DNA of 64,000 nt from Tanytarsus gracilentus (lineage: Eukaryota > Arthropoda > Insecta > Diptera > Chironomidae). Every line of letters begins with the position of its first letter. Position 1 is the stretch's first letter. Below the pieces are notes generated by a model. The model had not been told where the DNA came from. It made no database searches and worked only from the letters and a program-made list of their open reading frames with translations. Location of the stretch: contig JAXRKN010000044.1 of the NCBI GenBank assembly GCA_038502055.1, forward strand, positions 11,243,501-11,307,500, in the 5' to 3' direction. Made by a program: the position numbers and the translations under genes. Shown piece by piece: positions 1-14,291 of the stretch.

Positions 1-3000
1 ATGTCTGCAGTGTGTTTATATTAAACAGAAAAAAATAAATAAGAATGAAAACAAAAGAGTCTTTTTGGGCCGAGGCGACGAGACATTGTTGAAGTGTGCG
101 ATTCACAATCATTGCAATGCACTCGCTCGAGAGAAACTCAAAAGTTGTGTTCATTAAAATTTTATATTTTTTTCGTTACTTTTTATGTTTTAAAAAATTC
201 TTTGATTTTTTCTCTGCTGCGAATTTAACCATGCCGTACACACACATAAGCATTAGGCTGTCCTTTGAAAGTAACATGAGCGTTATGTGTTCAACGTCTC
301 GCCGTTCTTGCAATTATGAATAAAGTGAACAAAAGGACGAAGTAGGAGAGAAGCAAAAATCCAGACTATTATATGTCTATTGTGACTTTGCTCCTGTGTA
401 CATTAAGCTCTTCACACTGCACTGAAAAAAAATGAAACTGGAAAAAGTTTGTAATTATAATTATGACGATGATGACGGGAGATGAGAAAAAATGTGCTGA
501 AAATTCATAAAATTTAATTAACTCTGCAGAGTGAGTGTGTGTGCATAGCTTTTCATCATCGCTTCTGTCATCAAATTTGATTTACTTTCCAATTTTTTTC
601 TCCTACTAATTTTCATTAAAGTTCACAATGGAGCGAGGATGCAATAACTCTTCCTAGCACAGCGTACCATTTAATTTTTAATTACTATAACATTAGTATT
701 TTAAAAATATCCAATGACTCGGAAGTTCAAAAAAGTGAAGAGGTTAAAAATGATTGAAACATTATAATTTGAATTTTAATCATTGATTTATTTTAATTCA
801 AATCCCCCTTTATATTTTCCACCTTTAATTTTCTCCATCATTCGAAATAATTTTAAAAAAATAAATTGATGGTCATGTGAAAATAACACGATGGGGATCT
901 GCATAGAGACACAAGCTATTATTTCATGACACGCAACTCAATTTGTCTGCATTTAAAAAATATAAAAACACTCATGCGATTTTTGTTATTTTTTTAATCC
1001 CTCTTTTCTTGGTGAGTTTCCATGAGCATAATTTTTAATAATTTAGTTAAAATAAATCTGAAAATATTTTTGAGAGATTTAAAAGCTTAATTCGGATTTA
1101 ATTCTTTAAATTTTTATGCGAATTTATTTAACGGAGTTATTTTAAATAAAATTCTTATTAGAATTTAAAAAAATTTAAAAGAAAATTAAATTATTCCGAG
1201 GATGCTTGTTAAGCTTAAAACTCGTTGAAAATATTTACGAATATCAAGAGCAATTTGAAGCACTCATCCACAATCATCATTCATTTTTAGAGTCCTTAAA
1301 ATTCTTCAGTGCTGTGCTAAAAGAACCTTCGAGCATCTCTTGAATGCTTACAAATATAAATTTTCACAGAGCTACCCGCAAAACTGCACTCGAAGCGAGC
1401 TGATCTAGGTCAAAGCTGTTTAGAGCTCGCTTGGAAAAATCTGGGTCAATGCGATTGCAATATTAATTTTCAAAGCTTTTACAATGTGAAGAGGGGAGGG
1501 ATTTATCGCTGACAATATGGCATCGCATTGACTAAGCGCGCAGTATTTATAGACTTCATCATTATCTATTCAATTAAATTCAGCCAGCAAAGGAGAGGAA
1601 AAACATGACACGATTTCGAAGTGAATTAAACATGAGGAGATTTAGAAGGAGAAAAAATTTGTGTCACACATCGCTCGATGTCGCAATTAGATAGAAAACC
1701 TTGAAGTGTATTTTGCTTGCTTTCAGTCTGATTGGCGTCAAGGATTTGCAATTGCAGCACAGCTTGAATTGAACTTTTTTTTTGCAACAAAACAAGGAAA
1801 ATTTTTTTATTAGAAAATTTTCTGAATTACTGCGCTTGAGTTGCAAACTTTTTTTCCATTTCGGTCGTAACAAAGAACGGAAAAATACTTTTCATCATGG
1901 TTCACTGCAATGGTGCACAGCTTTTTCCTTGAGCTACTTTTTACTTTTTGCAAGTTGCAACGATGAAAATCATTTTCATCGGATTAGAGCGAAGAGAAAA
2001 AAGTTTTTCCTCTTCGATTGCGATTTTTATTTCACGGTAGAACAAATTTTATGTCGAATCGAGGGATGAAAACTTTTTAATTTACTAAAAGAGTGATGTT
2101 AAAATAATTAAAAACTCCTGGAAAAGTTTTAGTTCCAGGATTTTTTTAATTTTTTTACTTTTTGTATTTTTTACGTTCATTGCATTTTATCGAAGAAAAT
2201 CATTTTCCTGTAAACATCTGCAATGGAGCAAAAAGACTTTTTCCATTCATCTCCCGATCTGGTCACAACTGTTCACTGCTTTTCTTTTTGCGATGTGCCA
2301 AAAAAAGGATAAAAAGTGCTCAAGGAAGCTCCGAAAGTTTATTTTTTTATTCGAATTGATTCAATTTTACTCATCTCGTGCCAACGTTATGCAATGGCTC
2401 GTTATTCGGGTTTGTTGAAATTTACTGCACACAGTAACATCGGCACTGTCTAGCTTTTCCCATTTGCCGTCTCGCTCTAGCACAGCACCGTAGTAATTCT
2501 GGTTTATTCCTATAATTTTCTCATTTTCCCCGTAAAGCTTTCCTCGTTCACTCACCAACAATTCACAGTAAAATTTTTCGCCAGACAGTCAGTGTGCATG
2601 TGCATGTAGACGTGTGTGAGATAGAGAGAGTAGGAAAATTCTCGTGTGTGTGTGAGTATGATCGGAAAATATAGAAATTCGCTCTGTTGCTTTGCTTTTC
2701 GAGTGGAGTATGAGAAGCCGACTGGTGGAAAAGCGAAGTGAGAGAGAAGAGTTGAATTGCTGAAAATTGTGGATGGAGGGCAGCCGTCGGGATCAATGAC
2801 ACATAACAATAAAAACAAAAACCGGAGTGAAATGGTAAAATGTGCAAGGAAATTGAAGTAAATTACTGCTTAAGTCTCCTTTCGAAATGCTGTCGGTTAT
2901 CGGACATGACGGGCCCAAAATAATGGTTTCATTATCCAACAACATCTTGACTCTACTTTTATGGTCTCTTCCACTTCTGCGAGTTCATCATTCATCATAG

Positions 3001-6000
3001 CTGCAGACTGTTTTTTCACTCTCTTGTCATCGACTAATTAGCATGATAATTATCACAATTATAGCTAACAGCAACTACTCATTAAAATCTATGATGTTGG
3101 CGGTGGAAAATCACGACAAAGTTTTATTCACTTTTATTTCAATTGAAGAGTGAAAGACTTAATTTTAATTACATTCGTTTGGGTGATGGTTAAATTGTAG
3201 ATTTAAATTTTATAAAAAAAATATCATGTATAACATGTTTCGCACCATTGAAAATAAATTATTATAAAAATATTTGAAAAATTCTTTAGTAAGAATTTCT
3301 CTAAAAAAATGCAATTCCAAAAAATCCTTTAGCAAAAATTGTTCGTCGGAAGTTTAAATCGATTTACATATGTGTGGATGCACAACCGCATAAAAAACTT
3401 TTCCCTACGACAGTTTGGACATTTTTTTACCCCGGATAATATTTTACAACACTTTTTTTTGCATGAGTGCTTTCATAGAGAGGGATTAGTTCTATCTCAT
3501 GTCTGGTGGTACTTGAGTGGATACGATAAAAAAAGTTTTAAATAAAATTTCATGCACGAACACGATTTTTATCTCCTTGTAAAAGCTCCAAATGCATCTC
3601 TTTAGAGAATTCCGTAAATTAATTTGAAGTGAACCTGAGCGAGTGCTTAGTGCACGTCATTAAAGCGAATAGTTTATTGAAGGCGAGATCCTTTGTTCAT
3701 TTCTGCTCTCGCCACCACCCTTAACGATCTCATTCTGTTGTGAATTACAAGAAATTGTAATTTTACTACCAAAACCACCTCACCACTCCAACGTTGCATC
3801 AGTTTTTCTTTGTTTAGCGAATGAATAATTGCCATTTGCTCAAGACGCGCTGAGAATATTTTTTACTCCCTTAAGCTTATCTTAGAAAAGAGAGAAAAAC
3901 TTTTCCATTGCTTTTAATCATCGTCAGAATGAAGTTCTTTTTTGCTTTGGCTGAATCTTGGAGATGAAAAATTCAATCAATAACACTTGAGAATGAACTT
4001 TTTTTTAACTCTGTCGCATTTTTATATACCCGACATTTACCATTGTGGCAATGACTTGAATTAATTTGCAAATGGAAAAAAGAAGAGTTGAGGACAATCA
4101 GGGAAGAGATTTTTTGCCTTCAGGAAGCGATGATCATTAGAAAAGTTCGTAATTGAATTAAGGAAAATTTCTTCATAATTTTATATTTTTTCTCAAGTAA
4201 ACTTTGATTTTAATTTAATAAAGTCTGGCTTAAAAATCAAGCAACGGCAATTTTAATTAAAATTTATAATAAATGAAAATTCAAAGTAACTTCGACTGTT
4301 GGCACCTGAACAAAATTCAAATTTAAATTCAATTTTCGTGTCTCATGTAAATCCCATAAAGTGGAGATTTTTTTATATCATGATGCATCACGTCTTAAGC
4401 TTTCATCATCTCTTCCTTCTGGCATGCTTAATAGGATTTTCAATGAAAGATGAAGGTGGAGATGTGATACATGTCGTACACATACCAAGGTGTACTTTTT
4501 TTATACATTATTCACACAGTTAATCTCTCTGCCAGTGCTCGAGGAAGAAGGAAAAAAGTAGACTCACAATTATTAAACTTTAATCTTTTAAGGAAGAAGT
4601 TTTTGCCTTTCATTCGCTCGACACTATATTCGAGGTGTTTAACAGAGTTTTTCGATGAACTTTCAAGGGATGGAAAGTTCAAAAAATATTTTATAGATTT
4701 TTAATATTTTTTTTCTCACATAAACTTAAGTTTAACCTCAACTACTACTTTTTTCACATCATCCCCATAATCCGTCCACAGATTATCCTTCCGTTTACTG
4801 TCTTTCTTTTATCGTCTCGGAAAAAGTTCTCTTACTCACTCCACTCCGTCGAGTCTCTCTCTTTCACTTTATTTTTATGCACGCCATGCGATAAATCGAT
4901 AATAATAGTCTGATGGTGTTTTCTCCTCAATATATATGGAGAGAACTTCTTCCTCAACTTCCCCAAAAAAAATATGTATATAAAAAATTGTCTGCATGAA
5001 AAAGTGTCGTATGCGCTTTACGATGTAAAACTGCACATAGGAAATATTTGTGCAATGTAAATGTCGACACTCATCCCTGTTATCGTATTTAATGCCTCTC
5101 GCCACCACCCAAATGAGTGCAATAATATGTCTACATTGTATGTGCATTCAGCACGTGAAAAATTTTCCTCACTTTCCATGTCTCTCTCGCTCTTTTTACA
5201 CACATTGTGAACTGCCGGCGTGTGTGATTTATTGTTGAACGCTTAATTAATAATTCAAATCCCGAAGAATGTGTTTGTCGACATGCATTTTGCATAAAAT
5301 TTGGCAACGGTGTGCGAGTGCATTCTGAAGTTTAATGCGATGCACCGCAAGGATGCCTTCTTATTACCAAAAAAATATTTTTTAGAATTTTTTTGGCCTC
5401 TCTTGAATACACACAAAGTAAAAAAAGAGTTGCGAGACATGTTGGATGTCCATCATCCACACATCTACAAACAATCAGTTCTGGCTAACAGTCATCGTCG
5501 TCGCCGCTCTTTATTTCGGTTATCGTGTAATTCTTTTCGCATTTTTTCTGTTCGTCCCGCCAGACGATATAATTCAATGCACTTTGACTCTCTCATTCTC
5601 TGTTCATTTTGCCTCGTTAAATTGGCGGATTTCGTATGTGATTTTTTTAGAGTGACCACAAGTGACGTCCTTGATTGGGGTCATCGTGATGATTTAATAA
5701 AATCATGTGGTTATGAAAAGAATTTAAATTAATTAAACATTTTTTTAAAGTTGTTATCATTTGCCACGCTGGCAACCCCAAAAATGTGTAATGAACTCGA
5801 ATAAACTCCAATGTGAGACGCACACCATCAAATGAGTGCATTTTTTATTTCATCCTGCATGCAGCATAAATTCAATTTATGTGGCTTTGATATTTTTTCT
5901 TCTTTTTAATTCTCGGGGCCTCTTTATGTAGATGCAATGCTCTCAGAAAAATGAAAAGAAAACGCGACAGATAAAAAAGATTCGAGTTGAATGATTTAAA

Positions 6001-8475
6001 AATTATTTTAAAATAAACTCGCGAATATTTTTTAACCTCATTAAAAATTAGTATCGTGTATGTCATAAGGGAAAACCTTGTCGATATAATTACAGTTTAC
6101 TTTTTTTTTCGCTCGTCACTCAAAATTAATTTCTACAACAACAATGCGCTAATAAGTTTCGCAAAAAAGAAAGAGGGAGCACTATGTGTATGCGTATACA
6201 TCTTGGTCAAACAATGCATCGTGCAATAAAAAAAATACCTTTTCAGTGCACATAAAAGGGGTTGCACACATTATATTATTTTTTTTTTCGGACATAACAA
6301 TATTTGTGCATGCTTGAAAATTTTTGCAATTTGTGCGTCTCATAAATTAATTGAAATGAAACATTTCACCTCGAGGATATGAGTTTATACATATAAATTT
6401 TTAGGAGTGAAAGGTGACATTCACATGTATGCACCATTGAAAATAAATTACTAAGGACGAAAGCACTCAATTTCATACGATGATTGAGATATTAATTTAA
6501 AATTGTGTTGATGGCTGATTGAAAATATTTTCGATGAGCCTTCGACTAAACTTTTCCAATCAATGCATGAACATGTGGCTATTGAAAAATGCGAGTGATG
6601 AAATTTAAAGTTTAAATATATTTTAACATTGCTGCTTGCGGTCGACGTTCATATTTTCCCCTCTCTCCTTTTTATTTGCAGCGAATTCGACACATCATTC
6701 GAGATTAAAAAACATTTTTTATTTTCAGATTGAAAAACTTTCTTTCTTGCATTCAACCAGAAAGACTTGCAGGATATACGAACCAGTATGAGCAAACAGT
6801 GAAGTAAACTTTCTCTCATTTATCTCCAATTAAGATCTTTTTACAACACAATGAAAAAACCAGATTTTAGTTATTCGAGGAGTAAAAATAAAAAATTTAA
6901 TGCAAAGTGAAGCAGCTTGAATGATTTTCGAATTCGCAGCGGGTTGAATGGAAGCACACAGAAAAAGGAATTTCAAGTGATTTGTAATAGTGTGGAAATA
7001 AGAGAAAACTGAGAGGGATTTATGTAGATTTCAATTCACACAATATTAAATTATTTTTTTTCGCGTTGGCCTAAATCTCACTTTACGTCGGTGACGGCAT
7101 TATCACTTCGATAAAGTCTTTGTACCCGATCGAGTACGTTTCAAAGCGAGGCAGGCGATTGTGTGTCTGTGCAAATGAACTTTACGGGGCCGTTGAATGA
7201 TGATGATGGCGGTGGTGTGTGTACAACTGCAGTTGTTGATTACAAAAATAACTGACCTATATTAAAATTATTTTTTTCAATATTCGAATGAGAAAATAAA
7301 ATGCAGTTGGCTAACGAGGATTGGCTGCTAAGATTTATATTTTGTTTAAATTTTTTCATCACTTTTTGTTGAATTTTGCTGTCAACAAAAGTGATAAATT
7401 TCTATGCAAGTTGTCAATAATTTTAATTTTTTTTTAATTTCAAATCTAAATTCAGTTTTATCTTAAAAAATCCCCCAAAAATTATTTAAATTTTTTAAAA
7501 TTACAATTTAATATTTCCATCCCTCAGCCTTAAACGAAAAACAGATATTGCAGTCAACGTCATCGTGCTGTTTATTAATCAAGCGACAATAAAAGAGGCA
7601 GGCGAGAGGTTAGGGAACTCATTTGTGCTCCACGAATATGAAAAAATTTCCCCTTATATATATTTTTTTTTTGAAACTTTGTATCGAAAAATTTTCAGCC
7701 TTACAATTTAAATTTTATGCTCACAACAATCGATTTCGAGAGAGGTTTTTGACCTCTTTTTCGTGTGTTTTTATTTTATTTTTTGGCGTCGCTTTTTTTT
7801 GGAAATTTTGTTGTATTTTTTTTACTGTGCAATTTTTCGATAAAGAAAGGGGTCAAGCCATGAATTGAAGCATGCACACACCAAGGGGTGTTTTTAAAGT
7901 TTCTTCATTGTTTTCAAATAATTTTTTTAAATATCGACAGGCTCAAACGTGCTTTTGCCAATTTCTTCCGTCCGCCATGTTTAAGCGACTTTCCATTTTT
8001 TCCAATCATCGTGGCTATGATGAAGCACTTACGCAGTTGAACATTCACTTAAGTGCATACAAGTGCAATAGTGATTAACACCCACATTTAACAGTGAAAA
8101 AAAAATGAGAGTGCTATGCCTCAATGCAGCTGAAAGTGCATTGAATTTTGCTCGCTTTAATTTCGATAACGAATGTGGAAATGAAAAATGTTAGTGAAAG
8201 CTTCCTTTGTTAGCTTTTTTGTTGCCATTTTAGCAAATAATTGAAGTTGATTACGTGAAAATTTTTAATTGTGAAAAAATAGTTTGTAAATTTTTCAATT
8301 TTTTAAATGAAAAATTTTCAACTTTTTAACGATTTTTCCCACACACACTACGGAAAACCAAATCACTTCCTGACTAGACTCTATTCAGCATTGTGAATCT
8401 ATTTTTTTTCTTACAAATTTTCTCACGCAAGAGAAAGATATTGAAAAACCTCATTCGCGACATTTTCTCATCTTT
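1..8475. other. AT-rich region without a recognisable gene
   Basis: I see no exon that I can support here. Open frames are short, AT-driven and without recognisable domains; the longest (5301-5732 +, 143 codons) has no family signature and low-complexity composition. The stretch around 7080-7220 is less AT-rich than its surroundings and could be regulatory, but nothing specific supports that. The region may be intergenic or intronic to a gene outside the window. Confidence 0.6.
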
Positions 8476-8709
8476 TTAATTAAAAATTTTTGCGTCTATT
8501 AATATCGCAACGAGGAAAATTTTCATTTCTTTTTTTTCGAGCTCTTCCTTTATGCTATGTTCACTCATTTTGCCCAGCGCAATCGCAATTGCAACTATAG
8601 CGAAAACTGCAACTAAAATTGTTGTTGCACCACACACCAGGAAGCAGAGAGAAGAGAAATTTTCTTTGTTCTCATACTGACTGCATTTCCTAGGCGGAGA
8701 ATTTTCCAT
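8476..8709 (-). CDS. Candidate small membrane protein (77 codons), weak
   Basis: This single ORF starts at an ATG in a good context (A at -3, G at +4) and ends in TAA. The translation has a short polar N-terminus with two Cys. It then has one strongly hydrophobic segment of about 25 residues (roughly 25-50, rich in V, A and I), followed by a charged stretch containing EELEKKEMK. The base composition of the hydrophobic segment is more GC-rich than its flanks, which is why I list it. I do not recognise a family. It could be a real small transmembrane protein, one exon of a larger gene, or chance. No neighbour supports it. Confidence 0.2.
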   Translation of the reverse strand: MENSPPRKCSQYENKENFSSLCFLVCGATTILVAVFAIVAIAIALGKMSEHSIKEELEKKEMKIFLVAILIDAKIFN

Positions 8710-10137
8710 GTTAATGAAGAAATTTTTCTTTTGATAAAAAATAATTTGTCAAAATTAATTTCAATAGTACTTACGGTTTTTGTCTTTAATTAGCGTCTCA
8801 TCTCGCTTTGTCGTGTTCGCGATAATTTTCCACCACTTGAAAAGAAAATCTTTGGAAAAGTTTTTTAAAAAGGCATTTAAGGAAATGGAAAATGTGAAAG
8901 CGACAAAATGCGGTGATTACATAATGATGAAAATCTACCTCTATGTGCACATGCACTTGAGACAAAATTTTTCATGGGTGGAAAATCAAGGCACGGATTT
9001 CAAACGCGAGTTCCCTCTTCTCATCGTGTCTGGATTGCATTTCCGCAGTCGTCTCAATTGATGCAAAGCTGTCGATTTATAACACACTCGACGTTTCGTG
9101 TGCTTGTGTAAAAAATGTGCAATTGCATCCATTTTATAATATGAATAAGAGATTTTTTACAATCACTTACAATGGAGCGACTTTTTTTTATCGGAGCGGA
9201 CACGTAAAGTGTATTGAAAAAATAATTAAAATGCAATTTTTTACACGAAGCCAACACAAAAAAAATGATAAGATTCCGTTCACCTTTCGAGTTTAAAATT
9301 AAGTCAAAAAGAAATAAAAAATTCACTCAAAGTCATTTTTATGCGACTGATAAAATTACAAATATCATTTTTCACATTCCTAACGTTTTTTTCTTCTCAT
9401 TTTAATTTTTATTTGACACACCACACAGCCACGAGGAAGTTTTTCAATTCTTTTTTTCTTCAACAGTCAGAAGAAAAATTTTTGCTAAGAGTTTGAAAAA
9501 ATAAATTTTTCTGCACCGAATGCATTTTTGCAAGAGCACTCATTGCAATTCAAAAACTAACTGAAAGAGCACGCGAAAGAGCATTTCGCAGCAAAATAAA
9601 ATAAGCTTCGTGTGTTGGTGCAATGAGTTTTTTTAAATTTTCTTTCTTATTCATTTTGATCCGGTTCAAACGAGCAAAATGTTCGTGCAATTTTTTATTC
9701 TCGTTTATTTAGTTTGTGTGTGCGAGATTGCGAAATTTCATGCATTTGCACAAAGATGACACTAGTGCACTTTTATCACTACCACATCGAGTTACTACCT
9801 CTGACTATTCGAGACACATTTGCGGCTATTAATAAAAAAATTATCAGTAAATTTCACATTTATTAAAATTCTTATTCTTATTTAAGTTTATCTTAAAATT
9901 TTAGACTAAAATACAGAAATGGTGTTTGATAAAAAAATAACTTAACAAAAATAGATTCATGTTAAAAAAATGTTTGAAAAAATTAATTTTAAAAGCTTCC
10001 TTTCCAATTACAATTTTAGAATATATTCAACAAATTTTTAGAGAGTTTCTTGGGTTTATGTGCGAGATAACAGAGATGATATGAAACTTATTGTCAATCA
10101 AATGCCAAATTAGTTAATTAGTACATTTTATGATATT
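8710..10137. other. Non-coding spacer downstream of the CCDC50 gene
   Basis: AT-rich sequence with no supported exon. On the minus strand an AATAAA signal (reverse complement at 9859-9864) lies about 275 bases past the stop of the CCDC50-type gene and may be its polyadenylation signal. Confidence 0.5.
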
Positions 10138-13024
10138 TTACTGTTGATTACATCGCTCTTTTTGCTTCTTTCGATTGTCCTTCGATGCAGATCTTCGTGT
10201 GCCTTGAATTGGCATGTAAGGAGCCGTCGACGGTTCATCTCCATTCTTCTCACAATATTCTAAAATATCGGGTGGTGTTGGCTTCATTGGACTCGCATTT
10301 AGAGTACTCGGTGGTGAGGGGGTCGCATATGTTGGATCAATCATTGTCGCGATATTTTGATCATCGGGGAGGTGAGCTCTCGGTGGGTGTGGACGGCTAA
10401 TTTGACCTCGAATATCAAGTTGATTTGGTCTCTGTAAGCCTCTTATTTGAAGTGGTGGTGGAGTCGTCATCATATCGACTGGATTGGAGTATGAATCATC
10501 ATTCGGATGCTGATGATAACTTCCACCAGAACTCTGTGAATTGTAGCTGCTTTGCTTTTGATGTTGATAATTAGCTTCGGGCGATTGCTGATATCTCCTA
10601 TTAAATTGAGTTTCCGGAAGCATATCAACTGGATTCGAATATGAATCACCGTCCGGGTCATGCTCTTCATTATGTATTTGCTGTTGTTGCTGCTTCATCA
10701 ATTCTCGTTTTTGACGCGCACGCTCTTTAGCTCTTTTTGCTTTTGCCTTTTCGCGTTCTTGAAGCATCTTTGCAAGTTCTTTGTCTTGTGCTTCAATCGC
10801 AATTTTCCTATCGAGCTCTTCTTGCGTAACATTTTTCTCTTCACTGTCTTGCAATAACCTCGCAAGTTCCTCATCTCTCTTTTCCTGCTCAATTCTTTTA
10901 TCAATTTCACGAATTTCCTCGGCTGGAAGTCCCAAAACTTTTAAAGCTTGAAGTCGTTCAATTTTCTCACGATAATTCGATGTCGATGGTTGAGGTTGAT
11001 CACTTCCACCAACAGCATTGTCTTCCTCAATTTCATCTTCATACTGATTGTGTCTCGCTCCATTTCTGCCATTCACTCGCTCTTTCTCCATCATTCGACT
11101 TCTTTCCTCTAAATACTTATGATGTGGATGCGGACGATTATGAATATTTGGGTTATATTGAGCAATTCCGTTTTCTTGTGCTTGTTGATTTTGATTAGTC
11201 TTGTGAAAATTATTAATGTCGAGATTTTGCATCTCTTCATCCAATGCCTCATCAAGTGCCATGTCGACTTCTGAAAAGTGTCGAATGCTATCGACTCCGT
11301 CGGTTGATTTTTGCTGCGGTTGTGCTTGTTGCTGGAGATTTTTTAATTGAGATGATTTAGCTGGTCTTGGCGGTGGAACTTCATCAGCAATTGTCTTCTC
11401 GGGTGTGTGCGATTGTAGATTAATTTTAGTGTATTTTGGTGAATTTAACATTGGCTTTCGTTGTGGATCGGGTGGCATTAGATCAAGACACGCATAATGA
11501 AGTTGTGGCGATGTGTCGGGCGAATGCGCCAAATATTTATTGCTCGATGATGATGATTTTTGTGGTCGAGGTGGAATCGGCAGTGCTTCCTCAGCCTTTG
11601 TTCTCGTTTGAAGATTTTGTTGCTGCAAATATTTTCTCGCTAGCATTTCACTTTTTTCTTGCTGGATTTTATGCTCAACTTCAGCCTCCCTTCGGAGTTT
11701 GTCAGCATAGTCGCGAGCATAACGTGCATCAGCCAGCTCCTGCTCCTCTATCATTTGATGATAGAGCATGGCTTGTCGTTCAGCATTTTCCTTTTCTCGC
11801 AGCTGCTCCGATAAAGCTGTTGGAAAATCTTGTCGTACAATTTGATTGCGATAACGGTTTCCCTTGTAATGTTCGTTAACTACAAAGAAGAAAAAAATGA
11901 TTAAGGCATGAAGTCATCGAAAATTTTAATGCAACTATTACTTTCTTGATTTTGAAGTTGTTGTGCCAAAGCGCTGTCTTCGCGAACCGACCACTCCTGA
12001 CAAACTAAAAGAAAGAAATAAATCGATTAGATTTCCATGTGACGTATTTGGTGGATTGCGCATATTCGCATGCTTTCAATGTCAACAGGTTTTTCTTTTA
12101 GAAATCACTTGAATTTTTTTAATCGAGCTGAGACACAATGAATAATTTTGCTTAAAAAATTAAGAACGTGAACTTTAATTGAAAAAAAATATTAAAATAT
12201 GTTTGACTTTAGCTTTTCAACAATAAAATAATTGCAGTCGTCAACTTTCAATAGATTTCATGGAACAGTGATTCAATAGCTAAATAGCGACTATTCAAAT
12301 CTAAATAATTATTCCATGATCCAATTAATTACCCCCAATTTTCACACAATATGTAACAAACAATTACGAAATCTCTCGGATGTATGAATAAATTAACGGT
12401 CATCATAAACGACAGCATTATGACCGAACGTTTGTAAAAGTTTTCACTTTAATTCATGACTCGATAAGAAAAGTTTTTATTTTACACAGAGCTCAAGTTT
12501 ACAATGTCGTGTGTTCGTGCACAAAAAGTTTGTTATTGGATCACTGAACCTGCTGAGTTGAGTCTCTTTTCTTGCTGTGAATGAATCATTTATCGCTTAG
12601 AGAGTCAAAAAAGAATTGACCTAGAGATGAAGAAAGTTTGTGCCAAAAATCTTAAATTTGTTAAATGAATATCAAATTATAACAATTTTAAATGTTTCAA
12701 AAATGAATTTATGTCCACTTCAATGTCAATCTCTTTGAACCCTCTCTAATTTATTTCAATTAATTTTTTAAGATTTCTTCATATAAGAAAAGCGAAAGTA
12801 AAGAAAAGATTTTAAATTTCTTTCCTCTCTATAATTAAAAGAATATTTGTAAGACGTCAAAAAACTCTTCATCTCAATTTATTTCCACAAGACAATGTTG
12901 AATCTCATTAAAATTATTTTCCCATCATAAAAAAACGGAAGACAATTAAGTGTGTGTATGTCGATTGATGCTTTGACTCACCCGATTTAACTTTGCCCTT
13001 CAATTTCTTTGTGGTTTCCGTCAT
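10138..13024 (-). CDS. CCDC50: CCDC50-like ubiquitin-binding coiled-coil protein
   Basis: Three exons on the minus strand, 13024-12982, 12004-11942 and 11879-10138, join in phase (1, 1) into 615 residues. The first exon ends KLKGKVKSG-type and splices to VCQEWSVREDSALAQQLQ, which matches the conserved CCDC50 N-terminus in register. A charged coiled coil follows. Two MIU-like ubiquitin-binding helices are visible, DEELARLLQDSE (about 371-382) and DKELAKMLQERE (about 401-412), before a KAKRAKERARQKR basic run. CCDC50 (Ymer) is known as an effector of EGF-receptor and NF-kB signalling that binds polyubiquitin; the function here is inferred from homology. The protein is longer than the human short form because of a low-complexity central part and a Pro-rich C-terminus. 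A nine-residue motif, DSYSNPVDM, occurs twice (447-455 and 497-505). The start is the only ATG giving the conserved N-terminus. Confidence 0.85.
12005..12981 (-). other. Intron 1 of the CCDC50-like gene
   Basis: This 977-base intron is bounded by a GTGAGT donor and a TTTCTTTTAG acceptor on the minus strand. It is AT-rich. I see no second gene or clear repeat inside it. Confidence 0.75.
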
Positions 13025-14291
13025 ACTCAATCACTTTGTGACTTTAATGCTCAAATTGACACAAAATTTGTTCTCACAACTTGCGAAGCAATTAAAAATA
13101 AAAAAAATTCAAAATGAAAATCAGAGACGTGTAAACATAAAAAAGAATAAACTTGCACAAAATAACTATCGAGATGAGTTGCGATGGAATGAAGAGCTAT
13201 GTTCAACTGAAAACGAATTTCCTCTTGTGCTGTTCATAGCGAAGAATGTATGACAGACTGAAAAATGTTGAAATTGTTTGGAGGGTTTCAATGTAATGCT
13301 AAGTTTGGCGCTGATGCTAGTGAGAGGAAAATACATGAACATAAAATTTACGTTATACATGATCTTATTGGATCGCAACATTAAAATCTTATAGGAATGT
13401 TGTTTCTTCATGTATTCAAGTCTCTGAATGATTTGCTTTTTTGCAGATTATTAAGACTTTAAGGTGTAATAATAATGACCATGAAATTATGTGTTTTTAA
13501 GCTTGTTACAATCCCTTTAAATGCTTCATTACTTATTTAGGGATTATTGATTAGAATTCGATATCATAAAACCCAGCGAATATTTGACAAATATGATTTT
13601 GAAAAAATTATTTCAAATTATAGGTGAAAATTTTGTGATATGTTAAAAAATCTAAAATTTTACAAACTAATTTATATTATACAACCTCTAGTAAAAATTC
13701 TTAACATAAAATTTTAAAGATCAATTAAGGTTTTGATCATTAAAATTAATGCTCTCTGGGCTCAACACACATGCACCTTAACGATATATACAGACAGGTG
13801 TTTACACAAAAAAAAATATCATACACACCATACCACCATACACGTGAGAGAGTCAATGAAAATAAAATTGACTTCACATTTAGTTATTTCGTGTTGGTGC
13901 TACGAGTTAAATCGCAATCGTTGTTGGACCTCTGAGATTTTTTCTACCTGTTGAATTTTTTATAAACTGTTTTTGCACAATAATTTTTATCTCAGCTCAA
14001 ATAGATTCTTATCTGATCACAAGTAAATGAAATTATTAAAAATTTGTTAACAATTATAAGAAAAGAATTCAAACGGGGAAAAACCAGTTTTTACGTGCAT
14101 TGAAGAATCAACCGTGATTTAGGTGTTTTGTTATGTACCATTGATGAGTCATCGATACGATGCGTCGTTTTATGTGATGAAAGAATATTAGCTGGAAAAA
14201 GCTATAAAAATAATTAAACATTGATAAAGAAGCGTTTTAAGTAGAAACAAATTGTTACGTGACAAAAATAGTTATTTTAAGTGTTTTTATC
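13025..14291. other. Intergenic region between divergent CCDC50 and grnd genes
   Basis: This non-coding stretch lies between a minus-strand gene start (13024) and a plus-strand gene start (14292), so it must carry both promoters. The only clear element is the TATA box at 14203-14210, reported separately. Short open frames here are AT-driven. Confidence 0.6.
14203..14210 (+). promoter_or_regulatory. TATA box of the grindelwald-like gene
   Basis: The sequence TATAAAAA lies 89 bases before the chosen ATG, so transcription would start near 14232. No ATG occurs between there and 14292, which supports that start codon. The location is an inference from the motif. Confidence 0.45.

Noticed and set aside
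5301..5732. 143-codon plus-strand ORF
   Set aside because: AT-driven composition, no domain or family resemblance, and no splice or promoter context.
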